Assembly: GCF_050908995.1 (NCBI RefSeq) | Contig: NC_135120.1 | Span: 3,485,433 to 3,549,432 of the forward strand | Length of the DNA stretch: 64,000 bases | Direction: 5' to 3' | Origin: Andrena cerasifolii | Lineage: Eukaryota > Arthropoda > Insecta > Hymenoptera > Andrenidae | Shown: one piece after another, positions 25,372 to 40,551 of the stretch | How positions within the stretch are numbered: the stretch's first letter is position 1 | Layout: each line of letters starts with the position of its first letter | The notes under the pieces: model-generated | Database searches by the model: none | What the model was told of the DNA's origin: nothing | What the model saw: only the letters and a program-made list of their open reading frames with translations | Made by a program: the position numbers and the translations under genes

Positions 25372-28300
25372 AGTAGAACGAGTAAAACGAGTAGAACGAG
25401 TAAAACGAGTAGAACGAGTAAAACGAGTAGAACGAGTAAAACGAGTAGAACGAGCAAAACGAGTAAAACGAGTAAAACGAGTAAAACGAGTAAAACGAGT
25501 AAAACGAGTAAAACGCGTAAAACGAGTAAAACGAGTAAAACGAGTAGAACGAGTAAAACGAGTAGAACGAGTAAAACGAGTAGAACGAGTAAAACGAGTA
25601 GAACGAGTAAAACGAGTAAAACGAGTAAAACGAGTAAAACGAGTAAAACGAGTAAAACGAGTAAAACGAGTAAAACGAGTAAAACGAGTAAAACGAGTAA
25701 AACGAGTAAAACGAGTAAAACGAGTAAAACGAGTAAAACGAGTAAAACGAGTAAAACGAGTAAAACGAGTAAAACGAGTAAAACGAGTAAAACGAGTAAA
25801 ACGAGTAAAACGAGTAAAACGAGTAAAACGAGTAAAACGAGTAAAACGAGTAAAACGAGTAAAACGAGTAAAACGAGTAAAACGAGTAAAACGAGTAAAA
25901 CGAGTAAAACGAGTAAAACGAGTAAAACGAGTAAAACGAGTAAAACGAGTAAAACGAGTAAAACGAGTAAAACTAGTAAAACGAGCAAAATGAGTAAAAC
26001 GAGTAAAACGAGTAAAACGAGTAAAACGAGTAAAACGAGTAAAACGAGTAAAACGAGTAAAACGAGTAAAACGAGTAAAACGAGTAAAACGAGCAAAACG
26101 AGCAAAACTAGTAAAACGAGCAAAACGAGCAAAACGAGCAAAACGAGCAAAACGAGCAAAACGAGCAAAACTAGTAAGACGAGTAAAACGAGTAAGACGA
26201 GTAAAACGAGTAAAACGAGAAAAACGAGTAAAACGAGTAAAACGAGTAAAACGAGTAAAACGAGTAAAACGAGTAAAACGAGCAAAACGAGTAAAACGAG
26301 TAAAACGAGTAAAACGAGTAAAACTAGTAAAACTAGTAAAACGAGCAAAATGAGTAAAACGAGTAAAACGAGTAAAACGAGTAAAACGAGTAAAACGAGT
26401 AAAACGAGTAAAACGAGTAAAACGAGTAAAACGAGCAAAACGAGCAAAACTAGTAAAACGAGCAAAACGAGCAAAACGAGCAAAACGAGCAAAACGAGCA
26501 AAACGAGCAAAACTAGTAAGACGAGTAAAACGAGTAAAACGAGTAAAACGAGTAAAACGAGTAAAACGAGTAAAACGAGTAAAACGAGTAAAACGAGTAA
26601 AACGAGTAAAACGAGTAAAACGAGTAAAACGAGTAAAACGAGTAAAACGAGTAAAACGAGAAAAACGAGTAAAACGAGTAAAACGAGAAAAACGAGTAAA
26701 ACGAGTAGAACGAGTAAAACGAGTAGAACGAGTAAATCGAGTAAAACGAGTAAATCGAGTAAAACGAGTAAAACGAGTAAAACGAGTAAAACGAGTAAAA
26801 CGAGTAAAACGAGTAAAACGAGTAAAACGAGTAAAACGAGTAAAACGAGTAAAACGAGTAAAACGAGTAAAACGAGTAAAACGAGTAAAACGAGTAAAAC
26901 GAGTAAAACGAGTAAAACGAGTAAAACGAGTAAAACGAGTAAAACGAGTAAAACGAGTAAAACGAGTAAAACGAGTAAAACGAGTAAAACTAGTAAAACG
27001 AGCAAAACGAGTAAAACGAGTAAAACGAGTAAAACGAGTAAAACGAGTAAAACGAGTAAAACGAGTAAAACTAGTAAAACGAGCAAAATGAGTAAAACGA
27101 GTAAAACGAGTAAAACGAGTAAAACGAGTAAAACGAGTAAAACGAGTAAAACGAGTAAAACGAGCAAAACGAGCAAAACGAGCAAAACGAGCAAAACGAG
27201 CAAAACGAGCAAAACTAGTAAGACGAGTAAAACGAGTAAGACGAGTAAAACGAGTAAAACGAGAAAAACGAGTAAAACGAGTAAAACGAGCAAAACGAGT
27301 AAAACGAGTAAAACGAGTAAAACGAGTAAAACTAGTAAAACGAGCAAAATGAGTAAAACGAGTAAAACGAGTAAAACGAGTAAAACGAGTAAAACGAGTA
27401 AAACGAGTAAAACGAGTAAAACGAGTAAAACGAGTAAAACGAGCAAAACGAGCAAAACTAGTAAAACGAGCAAAACGAGCAAAACGAGCAAAACGAGCAA
27501 AACGAGCAAAACGAGCAAAACTAGTAAGACGAGTAAAACGAGTAAAACGAGTAAAACGAGTAAAACGAGTAAAACGAGTAAAACGAGTAAAACGAGTAAA
27601 ACGAGTAAAACGAGTAAAACGAGTAAAACGAGTAAAACGAGTAAAACGAGAAAAACGAGTAAAACGAGTAAAACGAGTAAAACGAGTAAAACGAGAAAAA
27701 CGAGTAAAACGAGTAAAACGAGTAAAACGAGTAAAACGAGTAAAACGAATAATACGAGTAATACGAGTAATACGAGTAAAACGAGTAAAACGAGTAAAAC
27801 GAGTAAAACGAGTAAAACGAGTAATACGAGTAATACGAGTAAAACGAGTAAAACGAGTAAAACGAGTAAAACGAGCAAAACGAGCAAAACTAGTAAAACG
27901 AGCAAAACGAGCAAAACGAGCAAAACGAGCAAAACTAGTAAGACGAGTAAAACGAGTAAAACGAGCAAAACGAGCAAAACGAGCAAAACGAGCAAAACGA
28001 GTAAAACGAGCAAAACGAGTAAAACGAGCAAAACTAGTAAAACGAGCAAAACGAGTAAAACGAGTAAAACGAGTAAAACGAGTAAAACGAGTAAAACGAG
28101 TAAAACGAGTAAAACGAGTAAAACGAGTAAAACGAGTAAAACGAGTAAAACGAGTAAAACGAGTAAAACGAGTAAAACGAGTAAAACGAGTAAAACGAGT
28201 AAAACGAGTAAAACGAGTAAAACGAGTAAAACGAGTAAAACGAGTAAAACGAGTAAAACGAGTAAAACGAGTAAAACGAGTAAAACGAGTAAAACGAGTA

Positions 28301-31300
28301 AAACGAGTAAAACTAGTAAAACGAGCAAAACGAGTAAAACGAGCAAAACGAGTAAAACGAGTAAAACGAGTAAAACGAGTAAAACTAGTAAAACGAGTAA
28401 AACGAGTAAAACGAGTAAAACGAGTAAAACGAGTAAAACGAGTAAAACGAGCAAAACGAGTAAAACGAGCAAAACGAGCAAAACGAGCAAAACGAGCAAA
28501 ACGAGCAAAACGAGCAAAACGAGCAAAACTAGTAAAACGAGCAAAACTAGTAAAACGAGTAAAACGAGCAAAACGAGTAAAACGAGTAAAACGAGTAAAA
28601 CGAGTAAAACGAGTAAAACGAGTAAAACGAGTAAAACGAGTAAAACGAGTAAAACGAGTAAAACGAGTAAAACGAGTAATACGAGTAATACGAGAAAAAC
28701 GAGTAAAACGAGTAAAACGAGTAAAACGAGTAAAACGAGTAAAACGAGTAATACGAGTAATACGAGTAAAACGAGTAAAACGAGTAAAACGAGTAAAACG
28801 AGTAAAACGAGTAAAACGAGTAATACGAGTAATACGAGTAAAACGAGTAAAACGAGTAAAACGAGTAAAACGAGTAAAACGAGTAAAACGAGTAATACGA
28901 GTAATACGAGTAAAACGAGTAAAACGAGTAAAACGAGTAAAACGAGTAAAACGAGTAAAACGAGTAAAACGAGTAAAACGTGTAAAACGAGTAAAACGAG
29001 TAAAACGAGTAAAACGAGTAAAACGAGTAAAACGAGTAAAATGCGTAAAACGTGTAAAACGAGTAAAACGAGTAAAACGAGTAAAACGAGTAAAACGAGT
29101 AAAACGAGTAGAACGAGTAAAACGAGTAGAACGAGTAAAACGAGTAGAACGAGTAAAACGAGTAAAACGAGCAAAACGAGTAAAACGAGTAAAACGAGTA
29201 AAACGAGTAAAACTAGTAAAACGAGCAAAATGAGTAAAACGAGTAAAACGAGTAAAACGAGTAAAACGAGTAAAACGAGTAAAACGAGTAAAACGAGTAA
29301 AACGAGTAAAACGAGTAAAACGAGTAAAACGAGTAAAACGAGCAAAACGAGCAAAACTAGTAAAACGAGCAAAACGAGCAAAACGAGCAAAACGAGCAAA
29401 ACTAGTAAGACGAGTAAAACGAGTAAGACGAGTAAAACGAGTAAGACGAGTAAAACGAGTAAAACGAGAAAAACGAGTAAAACGAGTAAAACGAGTAAAA
29501 CGAGTAAAACGAGTAAAACGAGTAAAACGAGCAAAACGAGTAAAACGAGCAAAACGAGCAAAACGAGCAAAACGAGCAAAACGAGCAAAACGAGCAAAAC
29601 GAGCAAAACTAGTAAAACGAGCAAAACTAGTAAAACGAGTAAAACGAGCAAAACGAGTAAAACGAGTAAAACGAGTAAAACGAGTAAAACGAGTAAAACG
29701 AGTAAAACGAGTAAAACGAGTAAAACGAGTAAAACGAGTAAAACGAGTAAAACGAGTAATACGAGTAATACGAGAAAAACGAGTAAAACGAGTAAAACGA
29801 GTAAAACGAGTAAAACGAGTAATACGAGTAATACGAGTAAAACGAGTAAAACGAGTAAAACGAGTAAAACGAGTAAAACGAGTAAAACGAGTAATACGAG
29901 TAATACGAGTAAAACGAGTAAAACGAGTAAAACGAGTAAAACGAGTAAAACGAGTAAAACGAGTAATACGAGTAATACGAGTAAAACGAGTAAAACGAGT
30001 AAAACGAGTAAAACGAGTAAAACGAGTAAAATGCGTAAAACGTGTAAAACGAGTAAAACGAGTAAAACGAGTAAAACGAGTAAAACGAGTAAAACGAGTA
30101 GAACGAGTAAAACGAGTAGAACGAGTAAAACGAGTAGAACGAGTAAAACGAGTAAAACGAGCAAAACGAGTAAAACGAGTAAAACGAGTAAAACGAGTAA
30201 AACTAGTAAAACGAGCAAAATGAGTAAAACGAGTAAAACGAGTAAAACGAGTAAAACGAGTAAAACGAGTAAAACGAGTAAAACGAGTAAAACGAGTAAA
30301 ACGAGTAAAACGAGTAAAACGAGTAAAACGAGTAAAACGAGCAAAACGAGCAAAACTAGTAAAACGAGCAAAACGAGCAAAACGAGCAAAACGAGCAAAA
30401 CTAGTAAGACGAGTAAAACGAGTAAGACGAGTAAAACGAGTAAAACGAGAAAAACGAGTAAAACGAGTAAAACGAGTAAAACGAGTAAAACGAGTAAAAC
30501 GAGCAAAACGAGTAAAACGAGTAAAACGAGTAAAACGAGTAAAACGAGTAAAACGAGTAAAACGAGTAAAACGAGTAAAACGAGTAAAACGAGCAAAACG
30601 AGCAAAACTAGTAAAACGAGCAAAACGAGCAAAACGAGCAAAACGAGCAAAACGAGCAAAACGAGCAAAACTAGTAAGACGAGTAAAACGAGTAAAACGA
30701 GTAAAACGAGTAAAACGAGTAAAACGAGTAAAACGAGTAAAACGAGTAAAACGAGTAAAACGAGTAAAACGAGTAAAACGAGTAAAACGAGAAAAACGAG
30801 TAAAACGAGTAAAACGAGTAAAACGAGTAAAACGAGAAAAACGAGTAAAACGAGTAAAACGAGTAAAACGAGTAAAACGAGTAAAACGAGTAAAACGAGT
30901 AAAACGAGTAAAACGAGTAAAACGAGTAAAACGAGTAAAACGCGTAAAACGAGTAAAACGAGTAGAACGAGTAAAACGAGTAGAACGAGTAAAACGAGTA
31001 GAACGAGTAAAACGAGTAGAACGAGTAAAACGAGTAGAACGAGTAAAACGAGTAGAACGAGTAGAACGAGTAGAACGAGTAGAACGAGTAGAACGAGTAA
31101 AACGAGTAGAACGAGTAAAACGAGTAAAACGAGTAGAACGAGTAAAACGAGTAAAACGAGTAAAACGAGTAGAACGAGTAAAACGAGCAAAACTAGTAAA
31201 ACGAGTAAAACGAGTAAAACGAGTAAAACGAGCAAAACGAGTAAAACGAGTAAAACGAGTAAAACGAGCAAAACGAGCAAAACTAGTAAAACGAGCAAAA

Positions 31301-31713
31301 CGAGCAAAACGAGCAAAACGAGCAAAACTAGTAAGACGAGTAAAACGAGTAAAACGAGCAAAACGAGCAAAACGAGCAAAACGAGCAAAACGAGTAAAAC
31401 GAGTAAAACGAGTAAAAGGAGTAATACGAGTAAAACGAGTAAAACGAGTAAAACGAGTAAAACGAGTAAAACGAGTAAAACGAGTAAAACGAGTAATACG
31501 AGTAATACGAGTAAAACGAGTAAAACGAGTAAAACGAGTAAAACGAGTAAAACGAGTAAAACGAGTAATACGAGTAATACGAGTAAAACGAGTAAAACGA
31601 GTAAAACGAGTAAAACGAGTAAAACGAGTAAAACGAGTAAAACGAGTAAAACGTGTAAAACGAGTAAAACGAGTAAAACGAGTAAAACGAGTAAAACGAG
31701 TAAAACGAGTAAA

Positions 31714-32622
31714 ATGCGTAAAACGTGTAAAACGAGTAAAACGAGTAAAACGAGTAAAACGAGTAAAACGAGTAAAACGAGTAGAACGAGTAAAACGAGT
31801 AGAACGAGTAAAACGAGTAGAACGAGTAAAACGAGTAGAACGAGTAGAACGAGTAAAACGAGTAGAACGAGTAAAACGAGTAGAACGAGTAAAACGAGTA
31901 GAACGAGTAAAACGAGTAGAACGAGTAAATCGAGTAGAACGAGTAAATCGAGTAAAACGAGCAAAACTAGTAAAACGAGCAAAACGAGTAAAACGAGTAA
32001 AACGAGCAAAACGAGTAAAACGAGTAAAACGAGTAAAACGAGTAAAACGAGTAAAACGAGTAAAACGAGTAAAACGAGTAAAACGAGTAAAACGAGTAAA
32101 ACGAGTAAAACGAGTAAAACGAGTAAAACGAGTAAAACGAGTAAAACGAGTAAAACGAGTAAAACGAGTAAAACGAGTAAAACGAGTAAAACGAGTAAAA
32201 CGAGTAAAACGAGTAATACGAGTAATACGAGAAAAACGAGTAAAACGAGTAAAACGAGTAAAACGAGTAAAACGAGTAAAACGAGTAAAACGAGTAATAC
32301 GAGTAATACGAGTAAAACGAGTAAAACGAGTAATACGAGTAAAACGAGTAAAACGAGTAAAACGAGTAAAACGAGTAAAACGAGTAAAACGAGTAAAACG
32401 AGTAATACGAGTAATACGAGTAAAACGAGTAAAACGAGTAAAACGAGTAAAACGAGTAAAACGAGTAAAACGAGTAATACGAGTAATACGAGTAAAACGA
32501 GTAAAACGAGTAAAACGAGTAAAACGAGTAAAACGAGTAAAACGAGTAAAACGTGTAAAACGAGTAAAACGAGTAAAACGAGTAAAACGAGTAAAACGAG
32601 TAAAACGAGTAAAACGAGTAAA
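31714..32622 (+). repeat. Satellite higher-order unit, type A copy 2
   Basis: This 909-bp (101-monomer) unit has the same order of blocks as the unit at 4,390: marker doublet, AGA/AAA alternation, AAATCG cluster, AGC-containing stretch, AATACG pairs with an AGAAAA monomer, CGTGT monomer. The marker that closes it (32,623) keeps ATGCGT but lacks the following CGTGT. It is shorter than copy 1 mainly through fewer alternating dimers, as expected from whole-monomer gains and losses by unequal exchange. Confidence 0.78.
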
Positions 32623-35600
32623 ATGCGTAAAACGAGTAAAACGAGTAAAACGAGTAAAACGAGTAGAACGAGTAAAACGAGTAGAACGAGTAAAACGAGT
32701 AGAACGAGTAGAACGAGTAAAACGAGTAGAACGAGTAAAACGAGTAGAACGAGTAAAACGAGTAGAACGAGTAAAACGAGTAGAACGAGTAAAACGAGTA
32801 GAACGAGTAAAACGAGTAGAACGAGTAAAACGAGTAGAACGAGTAAAACGAGTAGAACGAGTAAAACGAGTAGAACGAGTAAAACGAGTAGAACGAGTAA
32901 AACGAGTAGAACGAGTAAATCGAGTAAAACGAGTAAATCGAGTAAAACGAGTAAATCGAGTAAAACGAGTAAAACGAGTAAAACGAGTAAAACGAGTAAA
33001 ACGAGTAAAACGAGTAGAACGAGTAAAACGAGTAAAACGAGTAAAACGAGTAAAACGAGTAAAACGAGTAAAACGAGTAAAACGAGTAAAACGAGTAAAA
33101 CGAGTAAAACGAGCAAAACGAGTAAAACGAGTAAAACGAGTAAAACGAGTAAAACTAGTAAAACGAGCAAAATGAGTAAAACGAGTAGAACGAGTAAAAC
33201 GAGTAGAACGAGTAAAACGAGTAGAACGAGTAAAACGAGTAGAACGAGTAAAACGAGTAGAACGAGTAAAACGAGTAGAACGAGTAAAACGAGTAGAACG
33301 AGTAAAACGAGTAGAACGAGTAAAACGAGTAGAACGAGTAAAACGAGTAGAACGAGTAAAACGAGTAGAACGAGTAAATCGAGTAAAACGAGCAAAACGA
33401 GCAAAACTAGTAAAACGAGCAAAACGAGCAAAACGAGCAAAACGAGCAAAACGAGCAAAACGAGCAAAACTAGTAAGACGAGTAAAACGAGTAAGACGAG
33501 TAAAACGAGTAAAACGAGAAAAACGAGTAAAACGAGTAAAACGAGTAAAACGAGTAAAACGAGTAAAACGAGCAAAACGAGTAAAACGAGTAAAACGAGT
33601 AAAACGAGTAAAACTAGTAAAACGAGCAAAACGAGTAAAACGAGTAAAACGAGTAAAACGAGTAAAACGAGTAAAACGAGTAAAACGAGCAAAACGAGCA
33701 AAACTAGTAAAACGAGCAAAACGAGCAAAACGAGCAAAACGAGCAAAACGAGCAAAACGAGCAAAACTAGTAAGACGAGTAAAACGAGTAAAACGAGTAA
33801 AACGAGTAAAACGAGTAAAACGAGTAAAACGAGTAAAACGAGTAAAACGAGTAAAACGAGTAAAACGAGTAAAACGAGTAAAACGAGTAAAACGAGTAAA
33901 ACGAGTAAAACGAGAAAAACGAGTAAAACGAGTAAAACGAGTAAAACGAGTAAAACGAGAAAAACGAGTAAAACGAGTAAAACGAGTAAAACGAGTAAAA
34001 CGAGTAAAACGAATAATACGAGTAATACGAGTAATACGAGTAAAACGAGTAAAACGAGTAAAACGAGTAAAACGAGTAAAACGAGTAATACGAGTAATAC
34101 GAGTAAAACGAGTAAAACGAGTAAAACGAGTAAAACGAGTAATACGAGTAATACGAGTAAAACGAGTAAAACGAGTAAAACGAGTAAAACGAGTAGAACG
34201 AGTAAAACGAGTAGAACGAGTAAAACGAGTAGAACGAGTAAAACGAGTAGAACGAGTAAAACGAGTAGAACGAGTAGAACGAGTAGAACGAGTAGAACGA
34301 GTAGAACGAGTAGAACGAGTAAAACGAGTAGAACGAGTAAAACGAGTAAAACGAGTAGAACGAGTAAAACGAGTAAAACGAGTAAAACGAGTAGAACGAG
34401 TAAAACGAGCAAAACTAGTAAAACGAGTAAAACGAGTAAAACGAGTAAAACGAGCAAAACGAGTAAAACGAGTAAAACGAGTAAAACGAGCAAAACGAGC
34501 AAAACTAGGAAAACGAGCAAAACGAGCAAAACGAGCAAAACGAGCAAAACTAGTAAGACGAGTAAAACGAGTAAAACGAGTAAAACGAGTAATACGAGTA
34601 ATACGAGAAAAACGAGTAAAACGAGTAAAACGAGTAAAACGAGTAAAACGAGTAATACGAGTAATACGAGTAAAACGAGTAAAAGGAGTAATACGAGTAA
34701 AACGAGTAAAACGAGTAAAACGAGTAAAACGAGTAAAACGAGTAAAACGAGTAAAACGAGTAATACGAGTAATACGAGTAAAACGAGTAAAACGAGTAAA
34801 ACGAGTAAAACGAGTAAAACGAGTAAAACGAGTAATACGAGTAATACGAGTAAAACGAGTAAAACGAGTAAAACGAGTAAAACGAGTAAAACGAGTAAAA
34901 CGAGTAAAACGAGTAAAACGTGTAAAACGAGTAAAACGAGTAAAACGAGTAAAACGAGTAAAACGAGTAAAATGCGTAAAACGTGTAAAACGAGTAAAAC
35001 GAGTAAAACGAGTAAAACGAGTAAAACGAGTAAAACGAGTAGAACGAGTAAAACGAGTAGAACGAGTAAAACGAGTAGAACGAGTAAAACGAGTAGAACG
35101 AGTAAAACGAGTAGAACGAGTAAAACGAGTAGAACGAGTAAATCGAGTAAAACGAGTAAATCGAGTAAAACGAGTAAAACGAGTAAAACGAGTAAAACGA
35201 GTAAAACGAGTAAAACGAGTAAAACGAGTAGAACGAGTAAAACGAGTAGAACGAGTAAAACGAGTAAAACGAGTAAAACGAGTAAAACGAGTAAAACGAG
35301 TAAAACGAGTAAAACGAGTAAAACGAGTAAAACGAGTAAAACGAGTAAAACGAGTAAAACGAGTAAAACGAGTAAAACGAGTAAAACGAGTAAAACGAGT
35401 AAAACGAGTAAAACGAGTAAAACGAGTAAAACGAGTAAAACGAGTAAAACGAGTAAAACGAGAAAAACGAGTAAAACGAGTAAAACGAGTAAAACGAGTA
35501 TAACGAGTAAAACGAGTAAAACGAGTAAAACGAGTAAAACGAGTAAAACGAGTAAAACGAGTAAAACGAGTAAAACGAGTAAAACGAGTAAAACGAGCAA

Positions 35601-38600
35601 AACGAGTAAAACGAGTAAAACGAGTAAAACTAGTAAAACGAGCAAAATGAGTAAAACGAGTAAAACGAGTAAAACGAGTAAAACGAGTAAAACGAGTAAA
35701 ACGAGTAAAACGAGTAAAACGAGCAAAACGAGCAAAACTAGTAAAACGAGCAAAACGAGCAAAACGAGCAAAACGAGCAAAACGAGCAAAACGAGCAAAA
35801 CGAGCAAAACGAGCAAAACTAGTAAGACGAGTAAAACGAGTAAGACGAGTAAAACGAGTAAAACGAGAAAAACGAGTAAAACGAGTAAAACGAGTAAAAC
35901 GAGTAAAACGAGTAAAACGAGCAAAACGAGTAAAACGAGTAAAACGAGTAAAACGAGTAAAACTAGTAAAACGAGTAAAACGAGTAAAACGAGTAAAACG
36001 AGTAAAACGAGTAAAACGAGTAAAACGAGTAAAACGAGTAAAACGAGTAAAACGAGTAAAACGAGTAAAACGAGTAAAACGAGTAAAACGAGAAAAACGA
36101 GTAAAACGAGTAAAACGAGTAAAACGAGTAAAACGAGAAAAACGAGTAAAACGAGTAAAACGAGTAAAACGAGTAAAACGAGTAAAACGAATAATACGAG
36201 TAATACGAGTAATACGAGTAAAACGAGTAAAACGAGTAAAACGAGTAAAACGAGTAAAACGAGTAATACGAGTAATACGAGTAAAACGAGTAAAACGAGT
36301 AAAACGAGTAAAACGAGTAATACGAGTAATACGAGTAAAACGAGTAAAACGAGTAAAACGAGTAAAACGAGTAAAACGAGTAAAACGAGTAAAACGAGTA
36401 AAACGCGTAAAACGAGTAAAACGAGTAGAACGAGTAAAACGAGTAGAACGAGTAAAACGAGTAGAACGAGTAAAACGAGTAGAACGAGTAAAACGAGTAG
36501 AACGAGTAAAACGAGTAGAACGAGTAGAACGAGTAGAACGAGTAGAACGAGTAGAACGAGTAGAACGAGTAAAACGAGTAAAACGAGTAAAACGAGTAAA
36601 ACGAGTAAAACGAGTAAAACGAGTAAAACGAGTAAAACGAGTAAAACGAGCAAAACGAGTAAAACGAGTAAAACGAGTAAAACGAGTAAAACTAGTAAAA
36701 CGAGCAAAATGAGTAAAACGAGTAAAACGAGTAAAACGAGTAAAACGAGTAAAACGAGTAAAACGAGTAAAACGAGTAAAACGAGTAAAACGAGTAAAAC
36801 GAGCAAAACGAGCAAAACTAGTAAAACGAGCAAAACGAGCAAAACGAGCAAAACGAGCAAAACGAGCAAAACGAGCAAAACTAGTAAGACGAGTAAAACG
36901 AGTAAGACGAGTAAAACGAGTAAAACGAGAAAAACGAGTAAAACGAGTAAAACGAGTAAAACGAGTAAAACGAGTAAAACGAGCAAAACGAGTAAAACGA
37001 GTAAAACGAGTAAAACGAGTAAAACTAGTAAAACGAGCAAAATGAGTAAAACGAGTAAAACGAGTAAAACGAGTAAAACGAGTAAAACGAGTAAAACGAG
37101 TAAAACGAGTAAAACGAGTAAAACGAGTAAAACGAGCAAAACGAGCAAAACTAGTAAAACGAGCAAAACGAGCAAAACGAGCAAAACGAGCAAAACGAGC
37201 AAAACGAGCAAAACTAGTAAGACGAGTAAAACGAGTAAAACGAGTAAAACGAGTAAAACGAGTAAAACGAGTAAAACGAGTAAAACGAGTAAAACGAGTA
37301 AAACGAGTAAAACGAGTAAAACGAGTAAAACGAGTAAAACGAGTAAAACGAGTAAAACGAGAAAAACGAGTAAAACGAGTAAAACGAGTAAAACGAGTAA
37401 AACGAGAAAAACGAGTAAAACGAGTAAAACGAGTAAAACGAGTAAAACGAGTAAAACGAATAATACGAGTAATACGAGTAATACGAGTAAAACGAGTAAA
37501 ACGAGTAAAACGAGTAAAACGAGTAATACGAGTAATACGAGTAAAACGAGTAAAACGAGTAAAACGAGTAAAACGAGTAATACGAGTAATACGAGTAAAA
37601 CGAGTAAAACGAGTAAAACGAGTAAAACGAGTAAAACGAGTAAAACGAGTAAAACGAGTAAAACGCGTAAAACGAGTAAAACGAGTAGAACGAGTAAAAC
37701 GAATAGAACGAGTAAAACGAGTAGAACGAGTAAAACGAGTAGAACGAGTAGAACGAGTAAAACGAGTAGAACGAGTAAAACGAGTAGAACGAGTAGAACG
37801 AGTAGAACGAGTAGAACGAGTAGAACGAGTAGAACGAGTAAAACGAGTAGAACGAGTAAAACGAGTAAAACGAGTAGAACGAGTAAAACGAGTAAAACGA
37901 GTAGAACGAGTAAAACGAGCAAAACTAGTAAAACGAGTAAAACGAGTAAAACGAGTAAAACGAGCAAAACGAGTAAAACGAGTAAAACGAGTAAAACGAG
38001 CAAAACGAGCAAAACTAGTAAAACGAGCAAAACGAGCAAAACGAGCAAAACGAGCAAAACTAGTAAGACGAGTAAAACGAGTAAAACGAGCAAAACGAGC
38101 AAAACGAGCAAAACGAGCAAAACGAGCAAAACGAGTAAAACGAGTAAAACGAGTAAAACGAGTAAAACGAGTAAAACGAGTAAAACGAGTAAAACGAGTA
38201 AAACGAGTAAAACGAGTAAAACGAGTAAAACGAGTAAAACTAGTAAAACGAGCAAAACGAGTAAAACGAGTAAAACGAGTAAAACGAGTAAAACGAGTAA
38301 AACGAGTAAAACTAGTAAAACGAGTAAAACGAGTAAAACGAGTAAAACGAGTAAAACGAGTAAAACGAGTAAAACGAGCAAAACGAGCAAAACGAGCAAA
38401 ACGAGCAAAACGAGTAAAACGAGCAAAACGAGCAAAACGAGCAAAACGAGCAAAACGAGCAAAACGAGCAAAACGAGCAAAACTAGTAAAACGAGCAAAA
38501 CGAGTAAAACGAGTAAAACGAGCAAAACGAGTAAAACGAGTAAAACGAGTAAAACGAGTAAAACGAGTAAAACGAGTAAAACGAGTAAAACGAGTAAAAC

Positions 38601-39552
38601 GAGTAAAACGAGTAATACGAGTAATACGAGAAAAACGAGTAAAACGAGTAAAACGAGTAAAACGAGTAAAACGAGTAATACGAGTAATACGAGTAAAACG
38701 AGTAAAACGAGTAATACGAGTAAAACGAGTAAAACGAGTAAAACGAGTAAAACGAGTAAAACGAGTAAAACGAGTAAAACGAGTAATACGAGTAGAACGA
38801 GTAAAACGAGTAGAACGAGTAAAACGAGTAGAACGAGTAGAACGAGTAGAACGAGTAGAACGAGTAGAACGAGTAGAACGAGTAAAACGAGTAAAACGAG
38901 TAAAACGAGTAAAACGAGTAAAACGAGTAAAACGAGTAAAACGAGTAAAACGAGTAAAACGAGCAAAACGAGTAAAACGAGTAAAACGAGTAAAACGAGT
39001 AAAACTAGTAAAACGAGCAAAATGAGTAAAACGAGTAAAACGAGTAAAACGAGTAAAACGAGTAAAACGAGTAAAACGAGTAAAACGAGTAAAACGAGTA
39101 AAACGAGCAAAACGAGCAAAACTAGTAAAACGAGCAAAACGAGCAAAACGAGCAAAACGAGCAAAACGAGCAAAACGAGCAAAACTAGTAAGACGAGTAA
39201 AACGAGTAAGACGAGTAAAACGAGTAAAACGAGAAAAACGAGTAAAACGAGTAAAACGAGTAAAACGAATAAAACGAGTAAAACGAGCAAAACGAGTAAA
39301 ACGAGTAAAACGAGTAAAACGAGTAAAACTAGTAAAACGAGCAAAATGAGTAAAACGAGTAAAACGAGTAAAACGAGTAAAACGAGTAAAACGAGTAAAA
39401 CGAGTAAAACGAGTAAAACGAGTAAAACGAGCAAAACGAGCAAAACTAGTAAAACGAGTAAAACGAGTAAAACGAGTAAAACGAGTAAAACGTGTAAAAC
39501 GAGTAAAACGAGTAAAACGAGTAAAACGAGTAAAACGAGTAAAACGAGTAAA

Positions 39553-40551
39553 ATGCGTAAAACGTGTAAAACGAGTAAAACGAGTAAAACGAGTAAAACG
39601 AGTAAAACGAGTAAAACGAGTAAAACGAGTAGAACGAGTAAAACGAGTAGAACGAGTAAAACGAGTAGAACGAGTAAAACGAGTAGAACGAGTAAAACGA
39701 GTAGAACGAGTAAAACGAGTAGAACGAGTAAAACGAGTAGAACGAGTAAAACGAGTAGAACGAGTAAAACGAGTAGAACGAGTAAAACGAGTAGAACGAG
39801 TAAAACGAGTAGAACGAGTAAAACGAGTAGAACGAGTAAAACGAGTAGAACGAGTAAAACGAGTAAAACGAGTAAATCGAGTAGAACGAGTAAAACGAGT
39901 AGAACGAGTAAATCGAGTAAAACGAGTAAATCGAGTAAAACGAGTAAAACGAGTAAAACGAGCAAAACTAGTAAAACGAGCAAAACGAGTAAAACGAGTA
40001 AAACGAGCAAAACGAGTAAAACGAGTAAAACGAGTAAAACGAGTAAAACGAGTAAAACGAGTAAAACGAGTAAAACGAGTAAAACGAGTAAAACGAGTAA
40101 AACGAGTAAAACGAGTAAAACGAGTAAAACGAGTAAAACGAGTAAAACGAGTAATACGAGTAATACGAGAAAAACGAGTAAAACGAGTAAAACGAGTAAA
40201 ACGAGTAAAACGAGTAAAACGAGTAAAACGAGTAAAACGAGTAATACGAGTAATACGAGTAAAACGAGTAAAACGAGTAATACGAGTAAAACGAGTAAAA
40301 CGAGTAAAACGAGTAAAACGAGTAAAACGAGTAAAACGAGTAAAACGAGTAATACGAGTAATACGAGTAAAACGAGTAAAACGAGTAAAACGAGTAAAAC
40401 GAGTAAAACGAGTAAAACGAGTAATACGAGTAATACGAGTAAAACGAGTAAAACGAGTAAAACGAGTAAAACGAGTAAAACGTGTAAAACGAGTAAAACG
40501 AGTAAAACGAGTAAAACGAGTAAAACGAGTAAAACGAGTAAAACGAGTAAA
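39553..40551 (+). repeat. Satellite higher-order unit, type A copy 3
   Basis: This 999-bp (111-monomer) unit lies between complete ATGCGTAAAACGTGT markers at 39,553 and 40,552 and has the type A block order. Near the end of its alternating block an interruption by two plain monomers before the AAATCG monomers is shared with the unit at 42,478, which suggests these two are close relatives. Confidence 0.8.
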
